Source of the DNA: Aromatoleum toluolicum
Lineage (GTDB): Bacteria > Pseudomonadota > Gammaproteobacteria > Burkholderiales > Rhodocyclaceae
Direction of reading: 5' to 3'
Length of the DNA: 64,000 nucleotides
Assembly (NCBI RefSeq): GCF_012911005.2
Contig: NZ_WTVS01000001.1
Location: 124,001-188,000, forward strand
Shown: positions 1-9,297 of the stretch, piece by piece
How the letters are laid out: each line of letters opens with the position of its first letter
How positions within the stretch are numbered: the first letter of the stretch is position 1
Notes under the pieces: model-generated
The model's input: the letters and a program-made list of their open reading frames with translations, nothing else
Databases searched by the model: none
What the model was told of the DNA's origin: nothing
Position numbers and translations under genes: made by a program

Positions 1-526
1 TGCGGTCGCGGCCCAGCGCCGAGTACTCCGCGCTGGGGAACTGGCCGAGGTGCGTGTGCATCAGCTTGCGCCATTCGTCCTCATCGCGCCGCTGCAGCGC
101 GACGCGGCCATAGCTGTGGCAGCGCCCGCACATCTGCGCCATTTCCTCGTCGGGCGGCGCATCCTGCATGTTCGGCCGCCGCTCGGTCAGAAAGCGGAAC
201 GCTGCGGCCTCGGACGGCGCGAGCCCCTGCCGGTCGGCGAGGTACTTCACCACCGCACGGCGCTCGTCGGGCGTCAGCTCGACCTTGTGCCAGATGCCCA
301 TGCGCACGACGGTCATGTCCCAGCCCTCGGGCGTCTTGCGGACCTCGGGGATGCGCGTGAGTTTGCCGTCCTCGAGGTGACAGCTCGCGCACTTCTTGTC
401 GATCACTTCGCGCCCGGGGTCCTGCGCCGCGACGGCGGGCGTCGTGCCCGCCATCCCCAGCACCAGCGCCACCGCGCCGGCGATGCGCAGATGTCTGCGC
501 GTGTGTTTTATGGTCTCAGGCTTCAC
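1..526 (-). CDS. Quinohemoprotein amine dehydrogenase alpha subunit, N-terminal part (partial)
   Basis: Probable alpha subunit of the periplasmic quinohemoprotein amine dehydrogenase, which oxidises primary amines to aldehydes and passes electrons through its hemes. The gene runs off the left edge, so only about 175 residues are visible. The GTG start at 526 follows a GGAG site. A signal peptide ends near residue 34 (AVAAQ). Two c-type heme motifs are present: CASCH at residues 46-50 and CGRCH at 133-137. The second is followed by HSYGRVALQRRD..EW and by a segment reading HLGQFPSAEY, a pattern I associate with this family's N-terminal diheme domain. The upstream aldehyde dehydrogenase in the same direction fits. 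The partner subunits (gamma peptide, beta propeller, radical SAM maturase) would lie outside the window. A generic diheme cytochrome c is the alternative. Confidence 0.75.
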   Translation of the reverse strand, partial: MKPETIKHTRRHLRIAGAVALVLGMAGTTPAVAAQDPGREVIDKKCASCHLEDGKLTRIPEVRKTPEGWDMTVVRMGIWHKVELTPDERRAVVKYLADRQGLAPSEAAAFRFLTERRPNMQDAPPDEEMAQMCGRCHSYGRVALQRRDEDEWRKLMHTHLGQFPSAEYSALGRDR

Positions 527-593
527 TTCTGTCTCCACTCTCCGGTGAGGAAATCCGCCGCCCGGTCAATCGCGACAAGGCGGCGCCCCGCAC

Positions 594-2096
594 TCACAGC
601 GCCATGATCACGGACTTGGATTCGGTGTACAGGTCGAGCACCGCGCGCCCCATCTCGCGTCCGATGCCGGACTGCTTGAAGCCGCCGAAGGGCATCGCGT
701 TGTCGAGGATGTTGTGGCAGTTCACCCACACGGTGCCGGCCTGGATCTTCGGGATCAGGCGATGCACGCGCGACAGGTCGTTCGACCAGATGCTCGCCGC
801 GAGCCCGTAGGGGGTGTCGTTCGCACGCCGCGCGACCTCGTCCAGATCGTCGTACGGCATCGCGACGACGACCGGCCCGAAGATCTCCTCGCGCACGACC
901 TTCATGTCGTCGGTCGTATCGACCAGCACCGTCGGCTTCACGAAGTAGCCTGCGCCCTCGCCCGCCGCGCCGCCGGCCGCGGCCCGTGCGCCTTCGGCGA
1001 AGCCGCTTTCGATGTAGCCGAGCACGCGTTTCTGCTGCGTCGCGGACACCAACGGGCCGATCTGCGTGGTCGGGTCGATGCCGGCGCCGAGCTTCATGCC
1101 GGCGGCGATGCCCGAGAGGCCTTCGACGACCTCGTCGAAACGGCTCTTATGCACGAAGAGGCGCGAACCGGCCGTACACACCTGCCCCTGGTTGAAGAAG
1201 ATCGCCTGCGCCGCACCCGCCGCCGCCTGGCTGACGTCCGCGTCGTCGAGCACGATCACCGGGCTCTTGCCGCCCAATTCCAGCGACACGCGGGTCATGT
1301 TGTCTAGCGCCGCCTTGCCGACCAGCTTGCCGATCTCGGTCGAACCGGTGAAGGCGACTTTCTCGACCCCCTTGTGCGACGCGAGCGCCGCGCCCGCCGT
1401 ATGGCCGAGGCCGGTCACGACGTTGAGCACGCCTGCCGGATAGCCCGCCTCCAGCGCCAGCTCGGCGAAACGCAGTGCGGAGAGCGGCGTCTCCTCGGCC
1501 GGCTTCAGCACCATCGTGCAGCCCGTCGCGAGCGCCGGTGCCACTTTCCACGCCGCCATCAGCAGCGGGAAGTTCCACGGGATGATCGCGCCGACCACCC
1601 CGACCGGCTCGCGCCGCGTAAAGCCGAAGAACTCGCGGTCGCGGATGATGGGCACCGAGACGTCCATCGTCGAACCTTCGATCTTGGTCGCCCAGCCCGC
1701 CATGTAGCGCAGGAAATCGACCACCAGCGCGACATCGACGTGGCGCGCCATCGTCACCGGCTTGCCGTTGTCGAGCGATTCGATCTCGGCCAGCTCCTGC
1801 GCGTTCGCCTCGACCAGATCCGCGAACTTAAGCAGCAGGCGCTCGCGATCGACGGGCCGCATCTTCGGCCAGTCACCCGACTCGAAGGCGCGGCGCGCGG
1901 CAGCGACCGCGCGGTCGATGTCTTCCGCCCCGCCTGCCGGCACGCTGGCGAATTTCTCGCCGCTGGCCGGATCGACCACCGCCAGCGTCTCGCCGCTCGC
2001 CGCCTCGACCCACTCGGCGCCGATCAGCATGCGCCGGGGATTCTCGAGAAAGCGCCGTGTGCCGTCGCTCAGCAGTTGTCCGTGGTAACGCTCCAT
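594..2096 (-). CDS. NAD(P)-dependent aldehyde dehydrogenase, phenylacetaldehyde dehydrogenase-like
   Basis: A 500-residue aldehyde dehydrogenase of normal family length, expected in the cytoplasm and oxidising an aldehyde to its acid. Visible catalytic features are PWNFP with Asn175, the coenzyme loop FTGSTEIG at about 249-256, the general base Glu273 in LELGGKSP and the nucleophile Cys307 in FNQGQVCTAGSR. The ATG follows a GAGGAGA site. It sits 67 bases upstream of the amine dehydrogenase gene in the same direction, so the natural substrate is probably the aldehyde made from the amine. The sequence resembles the phenylacetaldehyde/aromatic aldehyde branch (FeaB/PadA/StyD), but substrate cannot be fixed from sequence alone. 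Confidence 0.9.
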   Translation of the reverse strand: MERYHGQLLSDGTRRFLENPRRMLIGAEWVEAASGETLAVVDPASGEKFASVPAGGAEDIDRAVAAARRAFESGDWPKMRPVDRERLLLKFADLVEANAQELAEIESLDNGKPVTMARHVDVALVVDFLRYMAGWATKIEGSTMDVSVPIIRDREFFGFTRREPVGVVGAIIPWNFPLLMAAWKVAPALATGCTMVLKPAEETPLSALRFAELALEAGYPAGVLNVVTGLGHTAGAALASHKGVEKVAFTGSTEIGKLVGKAALDNMTRVSLELGGKSPVIVLDDADVSQAAAGAAQAIFFNQGQVCTAGSRLFVHKSRFDEVVEGLSGIAAGMKLGAGIDPTTQIGPLVSATQQKRVLGYIESGFAEGARAAAGGAAGEGAGYFVKPTVLVDTTDDMKVVREEIFGPVVVAMPYDDLDEVARRANDTPYGLAASIWSNDLSRVHRLIPKIQAGTVWVNCHNILDNAMPFGGFKQSGIGREMGRAVLDLYTESKSVIMAL

Positions 2097-2174
2097 GTAT
2101 CTGTCTCCTCTGTCTTATTGGTTGGTTTGTTGGTTTGATCTGGAAGGCGGATGAGCCGACGCCCGGCGTGCGGA

Positions 2175-2654
2175 TCAGGCGTCCGGCCCATCGTCGATCA
2201 GCCCGGCACGCGCTACCGCCGTGGCCCGCGCCGCATCGACTGCGTCCCGATCGAGGTCGAGCTGCTGCGCGAGCCGCGACACCAGTCGTTCCTCGAGCCG
2301 CTCGAGGTCGCCGTCCGCATAGGCGACCTCCCACAGCATCGTCAGCACTTCGCGCCGCTCGGCGGCGTTGAAGCCCGAACGCACCGCTTCCGCGAACTCC
2401 CAGTCATCGAGCACCTCGGCGAAGCGCTCGTCGGCCACCGCAACCAGTTGCTGCGCAGCCTCCTCGGGCAGCGCGAAGTGCTCGCGCAGCAGTCGGGTGA
2501 TGGCAGCGTGCTCGCGCTCGCTGGTGCGGTGATCGATGTACATCGCTTCCAGCAGCAGCACCGCGACGGCGATGTGGCGGCGTTCGAACGGTCCGGTCTC
2601 CAGCCCTTCGGCCTGGAGTTCGCCGGACAGCAGGGCCATCAGTTTGGTCAGCAT
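2175..2654 (-). CDS. TerB-like domain protein
   Basis: A 159-residue soluble, mainly helical acidic protein with no signal peptide. It matches the TerB/tellurite-resistance-like fold in pattern: HIAVAVLLLEAMYIDH near residues 27-42 followed by E/D-rich helices and a second repeat around MLWEVAYADGDLERLEE (about 105-121). The paired acidic D/E patches are typical of metal-binding TerB-like proteins. It lies 26 bases after the beta-propeller gene and 78 bases before the aldehyde dehydrogenase gene, so it is most likely co-transcribed. Its role here is unknown; tellurite resistance itself is unlikely because no other ter genes are present. Confidence 0.7.
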   Translation of the reverse strand: MLTKLMALLSGELQAEGLETGPFERRHIAVAVLLLEAMYIDHRTSEREHAAITRLLREHFALPEEAAQQLVAVADERFAEVLDDWEFAEAVRSGFNAAERREVLTMLWEVAYADGDLERLEERLVSRLAQQLDLDRDAVDAARATAVARAGLIDDGPDA

Positions 2655-2680
2655 GCAGGGGTCTCCGGTGTTGTTGCTTC

Positions 2681-3652
2681 TTATCGGGCAGGCGCCAGGC
2701 GCTCAACGCCGAGCTGTCCGGCAACCACCACCGCTCCGGTCGGGGCCGCCATCACTGCTGCAAGGTTCTGCCGATCGGGGCGGATCTCGAGCTGCAGCGG
2801 TCCGCCATCGCTGCTGCGCAGGACCACGCCGCCGGCGCCGACGACGATCAGGCCGCCGTTCGCGAGCGCAAGGCCCGAGGTCAGCGACTGCTCGGTCCCG
2901 GTCTCGCGCACTTGCCAGCTGTTGCCGCCGTCTCGACTCGCGATCACCTTGCCGCTCATCCCCAGCAGCACGACCTCGCCGTCGCCGCGTTCGAGCCCGC
3001 TCCACAGCGACCCCGACACGCCGGTCGCGAGCTTCGTCCAGGTCGCACCGCGGTCGGTCGAACGGAACGCGAGCCCGATTTCGGCGGCGAGAAAGAGCTT
3101 GCCGTCGCGCGTCGAGAAGATGTGGTTGAGGTGCAAGTCGGCGTCATGCCCGCTACCAACCGCCATCGGCGCCCAGCCGCGCCCGCCGTCGTTCGTCACG
3201 AAGGCCGCGCCGTAGGCCCCGACCGCGTAGCCGCGCTGCGCATCAGTGAAATGCACCGACAGCAGCACCGGCTTGTCGTCGAGCGTCGCCTGCAGCTGCC
3301 AGTTCGCGCCGCCGTCGGTCGTCACGAGGATCACGCCACCGTGCCCCACGGCCCAGCCGCGACTGTCATCGACGAAATGCACCGCCGTCAGCAACAGGCT
3401 GACCGGCACCTCTGCCTGCTGCCAGGTCTTGCCCTCGTCGGTCGAGCGCACGATCGTGCCGTAGTCGCCCACCGCAACCAACGCATTGCCCGCGCGCACC
3501 AGTCCCGTCACCGGCACTTTCGCCGCCAGCCGCGCCTTCATTGCCGGGGCGGGCACCTTGGCGGCATCGGCCGGGCCGGCCGCGAACACCGCCGCGCTGG
3601 TTGCCAAACACAGGCAGACCAGGGTCCGCCCGATTCGATTGCTTGTTTTCAT
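2681..3652 (-). CDS. YCF48/BNR-repeat periplasmic beta-propeller
   Basis: A 323-residue exported protein. A signal peptide is followed by an Ala-rich cleavage region near residue 30 (ADAAKV). The rest is a series of repeats of the S/T-x-D-x-G-x-x-W type (STDEGKTW, TTDGGANW, TNDGGRGW, STDRGATW, SRDGGNSW), which mark the YCF48/HCF136-like seven-bladed propeller. In photosynthetic organisms that family helps photosystem II assembly, but this is a heterotroph and the gene starts 10 bases after the MMPL transporter gene. I infer a periplasmic accessory or scaffold for that transporter. Substrate and partners are not known from sequence. Confidence 0.8.
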   Translation of the reverse strand: MKTSNRIGRTLVCLCLATSAAVFAAGPADAAKVPAPAMKARLAAKVPVTGLVRAGNALVAVGDYGTIVRSTDEGKTWQQAEVPVSLLLTAVHFVDDSRGWAVGHGGVILVTTDGGANWQLQATLDDKPVLLSVHFTDAQRGYAVGAYGAAFVTNDGGRGWAPMAVGSGHDADLHLNHIFSTRDGKLFLAAEIGLAFRSTDRGATWTKLATGVSGSLWSGLERGDGEVVLLGMSGKVIASRDGGNSWQVRETGTEQSLTSGLALANGGLIVVGAGGVVLRSSDGGPLQLEIRPDRQNLAAVMAAPTGAVVVAGQLGVERLAPAR

Positions 3653-3662
3653 CGGGTTCCCC

Positions 3663-6026
3663 TCAATGGGCCATCAGCGGCGCGCGCACCGGACCGCGCC
3701 GCGGGATCAGCACGTCGAGCGTCACCGCCAGCGCCGGCAGCAGCGTGATCGCCATGATCATGTTCATCATGAACATGAAGGTCAGCAGCATCCCCATGTC
3801 GGCCTGGAACTTCAGCGCCGAGAACGACCAGGTCGCGACACCGATCGACAGCGTCACGGCCGTGAACACGGTCGCCACGCCGATCTCGCGCAAGGCCTGC
3901 TTGAACGCGGTGACGATGTCCTCGCCGTGCGCGAGATGCATCTGCAGCCGGTTGTAGATGTAGAACGCGTAATCGACGCCGATCCCCACCGCCAGCACCA
4001 TCACCGGCAGCGTCGCGACCGTCAGGCCGATGTCGAGCTCCTTCATGAACCAGTAGCCGAGGAAGGTCGCCAGCGTCAGCGGCACGCAGCACGCCACCAT
4101 CGCGCGCCAGTCGCGATACACCGCGAACACCAGCACCAGGATCGTCGCGTACACGTAGAGCATCATCGGCAGCTCGGAGTGCTCGACGACCTCGTTGGTC
4201 GCCGCCTGCACACCGGCGTTGCCGCTCGCCAGCCGCACGGTGACGCCCGGGAACGGCTGCATCTCGCGGAAGTGCTTCACCGCGGCGACGACCTCCTTGA
4301 TCGTCGACGCCTTGTGGTCGGCGAGATACAGATTCACCGGCAGCAGCGTGCAGTCCGCGTTGAAGAGGCGCATGCCTTCGGGCACCTGGCGCACCGCCTC
4401 GCCGAGCGTCAGCTCCTCCTGCGGCAGCGCCGCCCATTTCGGATTGCCCTCGTTCACCCCGGACGCCGCGAGCTTGGTCATGCCCGGCAGCGACTGCGCC
4501 GACAGCACGCCCGGCACGTTCGCCAGATACCAGCTCAAGCGGTCGAGATGGCTCATCACGTCGTGCCGGTAACAGCCGTCCGCGGGCGTCTCAACGACCA
4601 CCGTCAGCATGTCCAGCCCCAGCGCATAGCGGGCGACGACCGCCTCGACGTCCTGGTTGTAGCGCGAATCGTCGTGCAACTCCGGCGCGCCCGGCAGCAC
4701 ATGGCCGACGTGCCGCCCCTGGCTCTGCCACACCGCCACCACCATCAGCGCGAGGCACACCAGCGTGCCGATCGCCGCATTGCGCGGGTTCGCGATATGC
4801 ACGCCGATGGACGCCATCATGCGATTGCGCAGCCCTTCGACCTTGCTCGCACGCAGCACGAAGGCGTCGTCGAAGCGGAAGTAGCTCGCCACCACCGGCA
4901 GCATGATCAGGTTCGTGACGATCTTGTACGCCACACCCACCGACGCGGTGATCGCCAGCTCGCGGATCATCGGAATCGGCACCAGCACCAGCGTCGCGAA
5001 GCCGACGAAGGCCGTGATCAGCGCCAGCGTCCCCGGCACCAGCAGCCCGGTGAAGCTGCGGCTCGCCGCGGTGTAGCCGTCGGCGCCGTTGATGACCTCC
5101 TTCGCGATGTAATTCACCTGCTGGATGCCATGCGACACGCCGATCGCAAACACCAGGAAGGGCACCAGGATCGCCAGCGGATCCAGCCCGAAGCCCAGCA
5201 GCGTGATCGTGCCGAACTGCCACACCACCGACACCAGCGAACACGCCAGCGGCAGGAAGGTAAGCATCCACGACCGCGTATACCAATACACGGCCGCCGC
5301 GGTCAGCAGGAAGGCGAGCGCAAAGAATTCGATGACGCTGGTCGCCCCTTCCGAGATGTCCCCCATCTGCTTGGCGAAGCCGATGATGCGGATGCGGATG
5401 TCGTCATCACTGAACGCATCGCGCACTTCGCGCTCCAGCCGCTGGCTGAACTCCGAGTAATCCAGCCGCGCGCCGGTCTGCGGGTCGGGATCGGCCAGCT
5501 CGGCGACCACCATCGCCGACGACGAATCGTTCGCGACCAGACTGCCGATGAAGCCACCGACGATCGTGCGCTCGCGGATCGCGGTGATGTTCTCCGGCGT
5601 CAGCGCCTTCACCGTCACATCGCCGCCGATCACGTCCTCGGCCTTCATCCCCTCCTCGGTGATCTGCACCGCACGGGTGTTCGGCGTCCACAAGGACGTC
5701 ACCGTGCGCCGATCGACGCCCTTCATGAAGAACAGCGCCTGCGTCACGTCGTACAGCTTCGTGAGTGCCTTCTCGTTCCAGATGTCGCCGTTCTTCGCCT
5801 CGACGGTCACGATGATGCGGTTCGCGCCGAACAGCACCTCGCGATACTGGTTGAAGGTCTGGATGTATTCGTGGTTCTGCGGCAACTGCTTGTCGAAGCC
5901 CGCGCTCATCTCGAGGCGCGACGCGAACAGCGCCATCACCGCGGTAAAGCCGAGCAGCGCGAGCAGGATCGGCAGGCGGTGCCTGAAGCACGCGCGCTGC
6001 ATCGCCAGCACCAGTTTCTCGATCAT
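3663..6026 (-). CDS. MMPL/RND-family transporter
   Basis: A 787-residue inner-membrane protein of the MMPL (hydrophobe/amphiphile) branch of the RND superfamily. It has two similar halves, each with one membrane segment (about 18-36 and 416-433), a large periplasmic domain (about 40-230 and 435-620), and a five-helix bundle. The second half carries GIGVDYAFYIYNR with Asp685-Tyr686, the usual proton-relay motif. The equivalent place in the first half reads AIGVSHG, so Ser298-His299 replace Asp-Tyr. It is embedded between the YCF48-like gene and the DUF1302/DUF1329 genes, a combination that suggests trans-envelope movement of a hydrophobic compound. The direction of transport cannot be told. 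Confidence 0.88.
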   Translation of the reverse strand: MIEKLVLAMQRACFRHRLPILLALLGFTAVMALFASRLEMSAGFDKQLPQNHEYIQTFNQYREVLFGANRIIVTVEAKNGDIWNEKALTKLYDVTQALFFMKGVDRRTVTSLWTPNTRAVQITEEGMKAEDVIGGDVTVKALTPENITAIRERTIVGGFIGSLVANDSSSAMVVAELADPDPQTGARLDYSEFSQRLEREVRDAFSDDDIRIRIIGFAKQMGDISEGATSVIEFFALAFLLTAAAVYWYTRSWMLTFLPLACSLVSVVWQFGTITLLGFGLDPLAILVPFLVFAIGVSHGIQQVNYIAKEVINGADGYTAASRSFTGLLVPGTLALITAFVGFATLVLVPIPMIRELAITASVGVAYKIVTNLIMLPVVASYFRFDDAFVLRASKVEGLRNRMMASIGVHIANPRNAAIGTLVCLALMVVAVWQSQGRHVGHVLPGAPELHDDSRYNQDVEAVVARYALGLDMLTVVVETPADGCYRHDVMSHLDRLSWYLANVPGVLSAQSLPGMTKLAASGVNEGNPKWAALPQEELTLGEAVRQVPEGMRLFNADCTLLPVNLYLADHKASTIKEVVAAVKHFREMQPFPGVTVRLASGNAGVQAATNEVVEHSELPMMLYVYATILVLVFAVYRDWRAMVACCVPLTLATFLGYWFMKELDIGLTVATLPVMVLAVGIGVDYAFYIYNRLQMHLAHGEDIVTAFKQALREIGVATVFTAVTLSIGVATWSFSALKFQADMGMLLTFMFMMNMIMAITLLPALAVTLDVLIPRRGPVRAPLMAH

Positions 6027-6087
6027 GTTGGGGTATCCGTTATGCCGGCACCGCGGAAGTCACGCCTCCGCAGCGCCGGCGCTTGCA

Positions 6088-7890
6088 TCAGAACGAGTAC
6101 GAAACGCTGGCCGAGAGGAAGTCCCGGTCACGCATCAGGTTGTTGGCGCCGCCGCCGTAGAAGGTCACCCACTGGATCGCCCCCTTCCACGCGTCGCGGT
6201 AGTTCGCGAACAGCGACAGCGTCAGCGCCTTGCGGCCCTCGACGAAGGGCAGCCCGTTCGGCGTCGTGCCATCGACGTCGTGGTACCAGTCGATCTGCGG
6301 CGTCAGCGTCACGCCGGTGCCGGCGACGTTCGGGTAGTTCAGCGCCGCCTCCACCACGTAGCCCCACGACGTCTTGTCCGGCAGCGCATAGTTCGGCAGG
6401 AAGTACGGCGTCACCCCGCTTGTGTCGAGCCCCGGGTAATGCGCCACCGCCGCCTCGGCGAGGATGAAGCCGTCCGTCGCCCCCAGCGCCTTCGCGAATC
6501 CGCCGAGCGGATCGTTATGCGAGAAGGTGTAGAAGCCCGTCAGGTGGAACTGGTACTTCTCCTCCTCGACGAAACCCGGATGGCTGCCGTGCTCGTAGAT
6601 GCTGAACTTGCTCGACGGCCCGCCGAAGATGTTGCCGAAGGGCACCGTCGGGTCGATGCCGACGCTGTCGTTGGGCCGGTATGACAGCTCCGCCCCGACC
6701 GCGATGTTCGCGAGCTTGGTGTTCGCCGAGATCGCGTACAGATCCTTGTCCTCGCCATAAGCGATGAAGTACCCGGTGACCGCCCCCGCGGTGTTGCCCG
6801 TGAAGCCGAGGAAGGGCAGCTTGTCGTGGTAGCGCTGGTACGTGAAGGCAAACTCGGTGTCGATCTCCTCCGCGTTGTAGCGGAAGTTCACGCCGTACTG
6901 ACCGGTCTTCTTCGGCTTGTTGGTCCCCAGATAGGGCACCGCGATGCCCGCCGCGACGGCGTCCGCGTCCGATATCCCCGGATTGTCGCCGCAGTGTCCG
7001 GTCGGCAGCCCCGCGCAGGCGCCCGGTCCGGCGAAGTCCTCGATGATGCTCGTCGGCACGTATGCGACGCGCCGCCCCTTGCCCAGCACGTCTGCGGCCG
7101 AGAAGAAGGTCCCCACCGGATCGAACTTGAAACCATTCCAGCCGAACTGGTAGTAGCCTTCGACGCCGAGCTTCTCGGTCAGCCCCAGCGAAGCCGACAG
7201 CATCGGCGCCGGAATGAAGATCTCCTTCAACTGCGTGCCCGGCACGTGGAACTTCTGCAGGTCGATCGCGTTGATCTGGTTCACGCCACCGAGGATGAAG
7301 ATGTCCTCGCCCCAGGAGATCACCTGGTTGCCGAACTTCACCTTGCCCGGCTGATCGCCCAGGCTGAACGTCTTCGCAACCCACAGGTCGAGCACCGTCA
7401 TCTCGCCGGAAGCCTCATCGGCCACCGACGTGCGCCGCGTGTCGTCCGACTTCGTATCGACGAACCAGTTGAAGCGCGCCAGCGCGCTCCAGCCGCCCGG
7501 GTACTTCAACGACAGGTCGTGCGTGCCCTTCAGCACCGCCGAGACGATGTCGCCCTTCTTGTAGTTCAGGTTGCCGTCATCGAAGTTCGTGAAGTTGAAG
7601 TCGGCGTTTGCATAGCCGGCACCGTTGGTCAGGTTGTACACCTGCGACAAGTCGTTGTTCGTGCCGTTGTTGCAGCCGCCGCTGTCGTTGCCGAGCGTCT
7701 TGCAGCCCGCCGACTGCAAGCGGCTCATCACGCCGTACGAGACGGTACTGTCGAAACTGCCCGAGATCCCCTCCTCGGAACCGAAGCGGAACGCATGGCT
7801 CGCCGGCGACCAGCACGCCGCCGCGACCGCCACAGCCAGAATCGACGGCGCGAGCGCGCCCCGACGATGCGAAATCGTCCTTGTTTTCAT
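6088..7890 (-). CDS. DUF1302 family outer-membrane protein
   Basis: A 600-residue exported protein. An N-terminal signal peptide ends near residue 33 (ASHA). The mature part is rich in alternating aromatic/polar strands and Gly/Asn loops and ends in SVSYSF, the terminal aromatic expected of a Bam-inserted beta-barrel. The overall pattern is that of DUF1302, a family often found beside DUF1329 and MMPL genes in catabolic clusters of Proteobacteria. A Cys-containing loop lies near residues 62-74. The ATG is preceded by a GGGAGAA site. It is 27 bases downstream of the DUF1329 gene. A role as a porin or adhesin for a hydrophobic substrate is inference. Confidence 0.85.
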   Translation of the reverse strand: MKTRTISHRRGALAPSILAVAVAAACWSPASHAFRFGSEEGISGSFDSTVSYGVMSRLQSAGCKTLGNDSGGCNNGTNNDLSQVYNLTNGAGYANADFNFTNFDDGNLNYKKGDIVSAVLKGTHDLSLKYPGGWSALARFNWFVDTKSDDTRRTSVADEASGEMTVLDLWVAKTFSLGDQPGKVKFGNQVISWGEDIFILGGVNQINAIDLQKFHVPGTQLKEIFIPAPMLSASLGLTEKLGVEGYYQFGWNGFKFDPVGTFFSAADVLGKGRRVAYVPTSIIEDFAGPGACAGLPTGHCGDNPGISDADAVAAGIAVPYLGTNKPKKTGQYGVNFRYNAEEIDTEFAFTYQRYHDKLPFLGFTGNTAGAVTGYFIAYGEDKDLYAISANTKLANIAVGAELSYRPNDSVGIDPTVPFGNIFGGPSSKFSIYEHGSHPGFVEEEKYQFHLTGFYTFSHNDPLGGFAKALGATDGFILAEAAVAHYPGLDTSGVTPYFLPNYALPDKTSWGYVVEAALNYPNVAGTGVTLTPQIDWYHDVDGTTPNGLPFVEGRKALTLSLFANYRDAWKGAIQWVTFYGGGANNLMRDRDFLSASVSYSF

Positions 7891-7917
7891 CGAGATTCTC
7901 CCTTGAGTGGGCTGTGG

Positions 7918-9297
7918 TCAGCGCTCGCCGCGGCGGCGCATTTCGTCCTGGGTGAAGTTCGCTGCCGTCACGCGGCCGTCCTTCGCCGCCGTCAGGTCCA
8001 GCACTTCGCCTTCGGCAGTCCAGTTGTCGACCACGTAGCGGCGCGCCACCAGGTCATACATCTGGGTCTCGTAGGCCATGCACGCCCCGACGTCAGGCGC
8101 GGCCCACAGGCTGCCTTCCTGCACACGCCACAGGTTGCCCTTGGCGTCGTACATATCCACCTGCAGCAAGGCCCAGGAGTCCTCGTCGAAGTGGAACACC
8201 CGCTTCGCGAAGGAATGGCGCTTGTCCGCCTTCACCGTCGCCTCGACCACCCACACGCGGTGCGGCTCGTAGCGCATCAGATCGCGATTGACATACTCGG
8301 GCCCGAGCATGTCCTTGAACTTCTGCTTCTTGTTGATCAGCTTGTAGGAGTTGTACGGCACGTACATCTCCTTCTTGCCCACCAGCTTGTAGTCGTAACG
8401 GTCCAGTGCGCCCGTGAACATGTTGATCTGGTCGACGAAGTACAGGTTGTCGAAGCCCGCGATCGGATTGTCATAGGCAAAGGTCGGCGAGCGACGCACG
8501 CGGCGCTGACCGGGGAAGTAGATCCACGCATCCTGCGGCTTGTCGATGTAGGCGTGGATCAGGTAACCCTCGCCCGCGCGCGACGGCGGCGTCAGCACGT
8601 CGTACAGCAGCTTCGACTCCACGCCACCCACGTCCGCCGGCCCGGTCACCTTCGGGTCGTTGAACGGATACATCTCGTACGCCCACTGCTTGTTCTCGAC
8701 GTAGCTGCCATCCTTCTCCGGCATCAGCGCCGAGATCTGCGCGCGGCGGCCGAGGCCCGTGTAGCGCAGCTTGTAGTTCCACATCACCTCGGCACCCGAC
8801 TTCGGCACCGGGAAAGGCACGCCGGCGCCGAACACCTGCTCGAGCTGCCAGCCGTCCGCGCCCAGCTTCGCGGCCGTCGCGTTCTTCTTCGTCTGCGTGG
8901 CGACGAAATCCGGCACCGGACAGCTGCGCCGGCTCGGATAGACGTCCATGCGGTAGCCCTTGTATGCCTTGATCAGCGCAAGCTGGCCGGCCGAGAGCTT
9001 GTCCGCGTACTTGTCGACGTTGGCCGCGTCGATCGAGAACAGCGGCTTGTCGTCCTTGAAGGGATCCAGGTGTCCCGGCTTCCAGCCGGCGGGCACCTGC
9101 GTCATCCCGCCGCTCCACGCCGGAATCGCACCATCCTTGCTCGCTGCGGCCTCCGCGCCGATCGGCGTCAGGGCCTTGCCCAGCGTTGCCGCCTCGGCCT
9201 CGGTCGCCGCCGCCCGCGCGCCCCCGCTGCCCAGCACCGCCGCGAGCGTGATGCAGATGAGCGCGCGGCGAGGCGAGCTCGTCGTCGTCTTGATCAT
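7918..9297 (-). CDS. DUF1329 family periplasmic protein
   Basis: A 459-residue exported protein with a signal peptide ending near residue 30 (GGARA). The family layout is visible: an N-terminal GKALTPIGAE..DGAIPAW segment, an AYKGYRMDVYPSRRSC region near 150-165, and a C-terminal half with many aromatic beta strands. DUF1329 members are often described as having a LolA/LolB-like lipid-binding fold, so this may carry a hydrophobic ligand across the periplasm. It is the first gene of the minus-strand run, with a GAGGAGA site just before its ATG, and faces a divergent AraC-type regulator across 300 bases. Confidence 0.85.
   Translation of the reverse strand: MIKTTTSSPRRALICITLAAVLGSGGARAAATEAEAATLGKALTPIGAEAAASKDGAIPAWSGGMTQVPAGWKPGHLDPFKDDKPLFSIDAANVDKYADKLSAGQLALIKAYKGYRMDVYPSRRSCPVPDFVATQTKKNATAAKLGADGWQLEQVFGAGVPFPVPKSGAEVMWNYKLRYTGLGRRAQISALMPEKDGSYVENKQWAYEMYPFNDPKVTGPADVGGVESKLLYDVLTPPSRAGEGYLIHAYIDKPQDAWIYFPGQRRVRRSPTFAYDNPIAGFDNLYFVDQINMFTGALDRYDYKLVGKKEMYVPYNSYKLINKKQKFKDMLGPEYVNRDLMRYEPHRVWVVEATVKADKRHSFAKRVFHFDEDSWALLQVDMYDAKGNLWRVQEGSLWAAPDVGACMAYETQMYDLVARRYVVDNWTAEGEVLDLTAAKDGRVTAANFTQDEMRRRGER

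Noticed and set aside
3486-6467. Very long plus-strand open frame opposite the MMPL gene
   Set aside because: Its translation is rich in Arg/His/Gln without any domain, and it is antisense to a strongly conserved gene in a high-G+C genome. The same applies to open frames at 6826-9534, 14675-17191 (minus) and 17184-19550 (minus).
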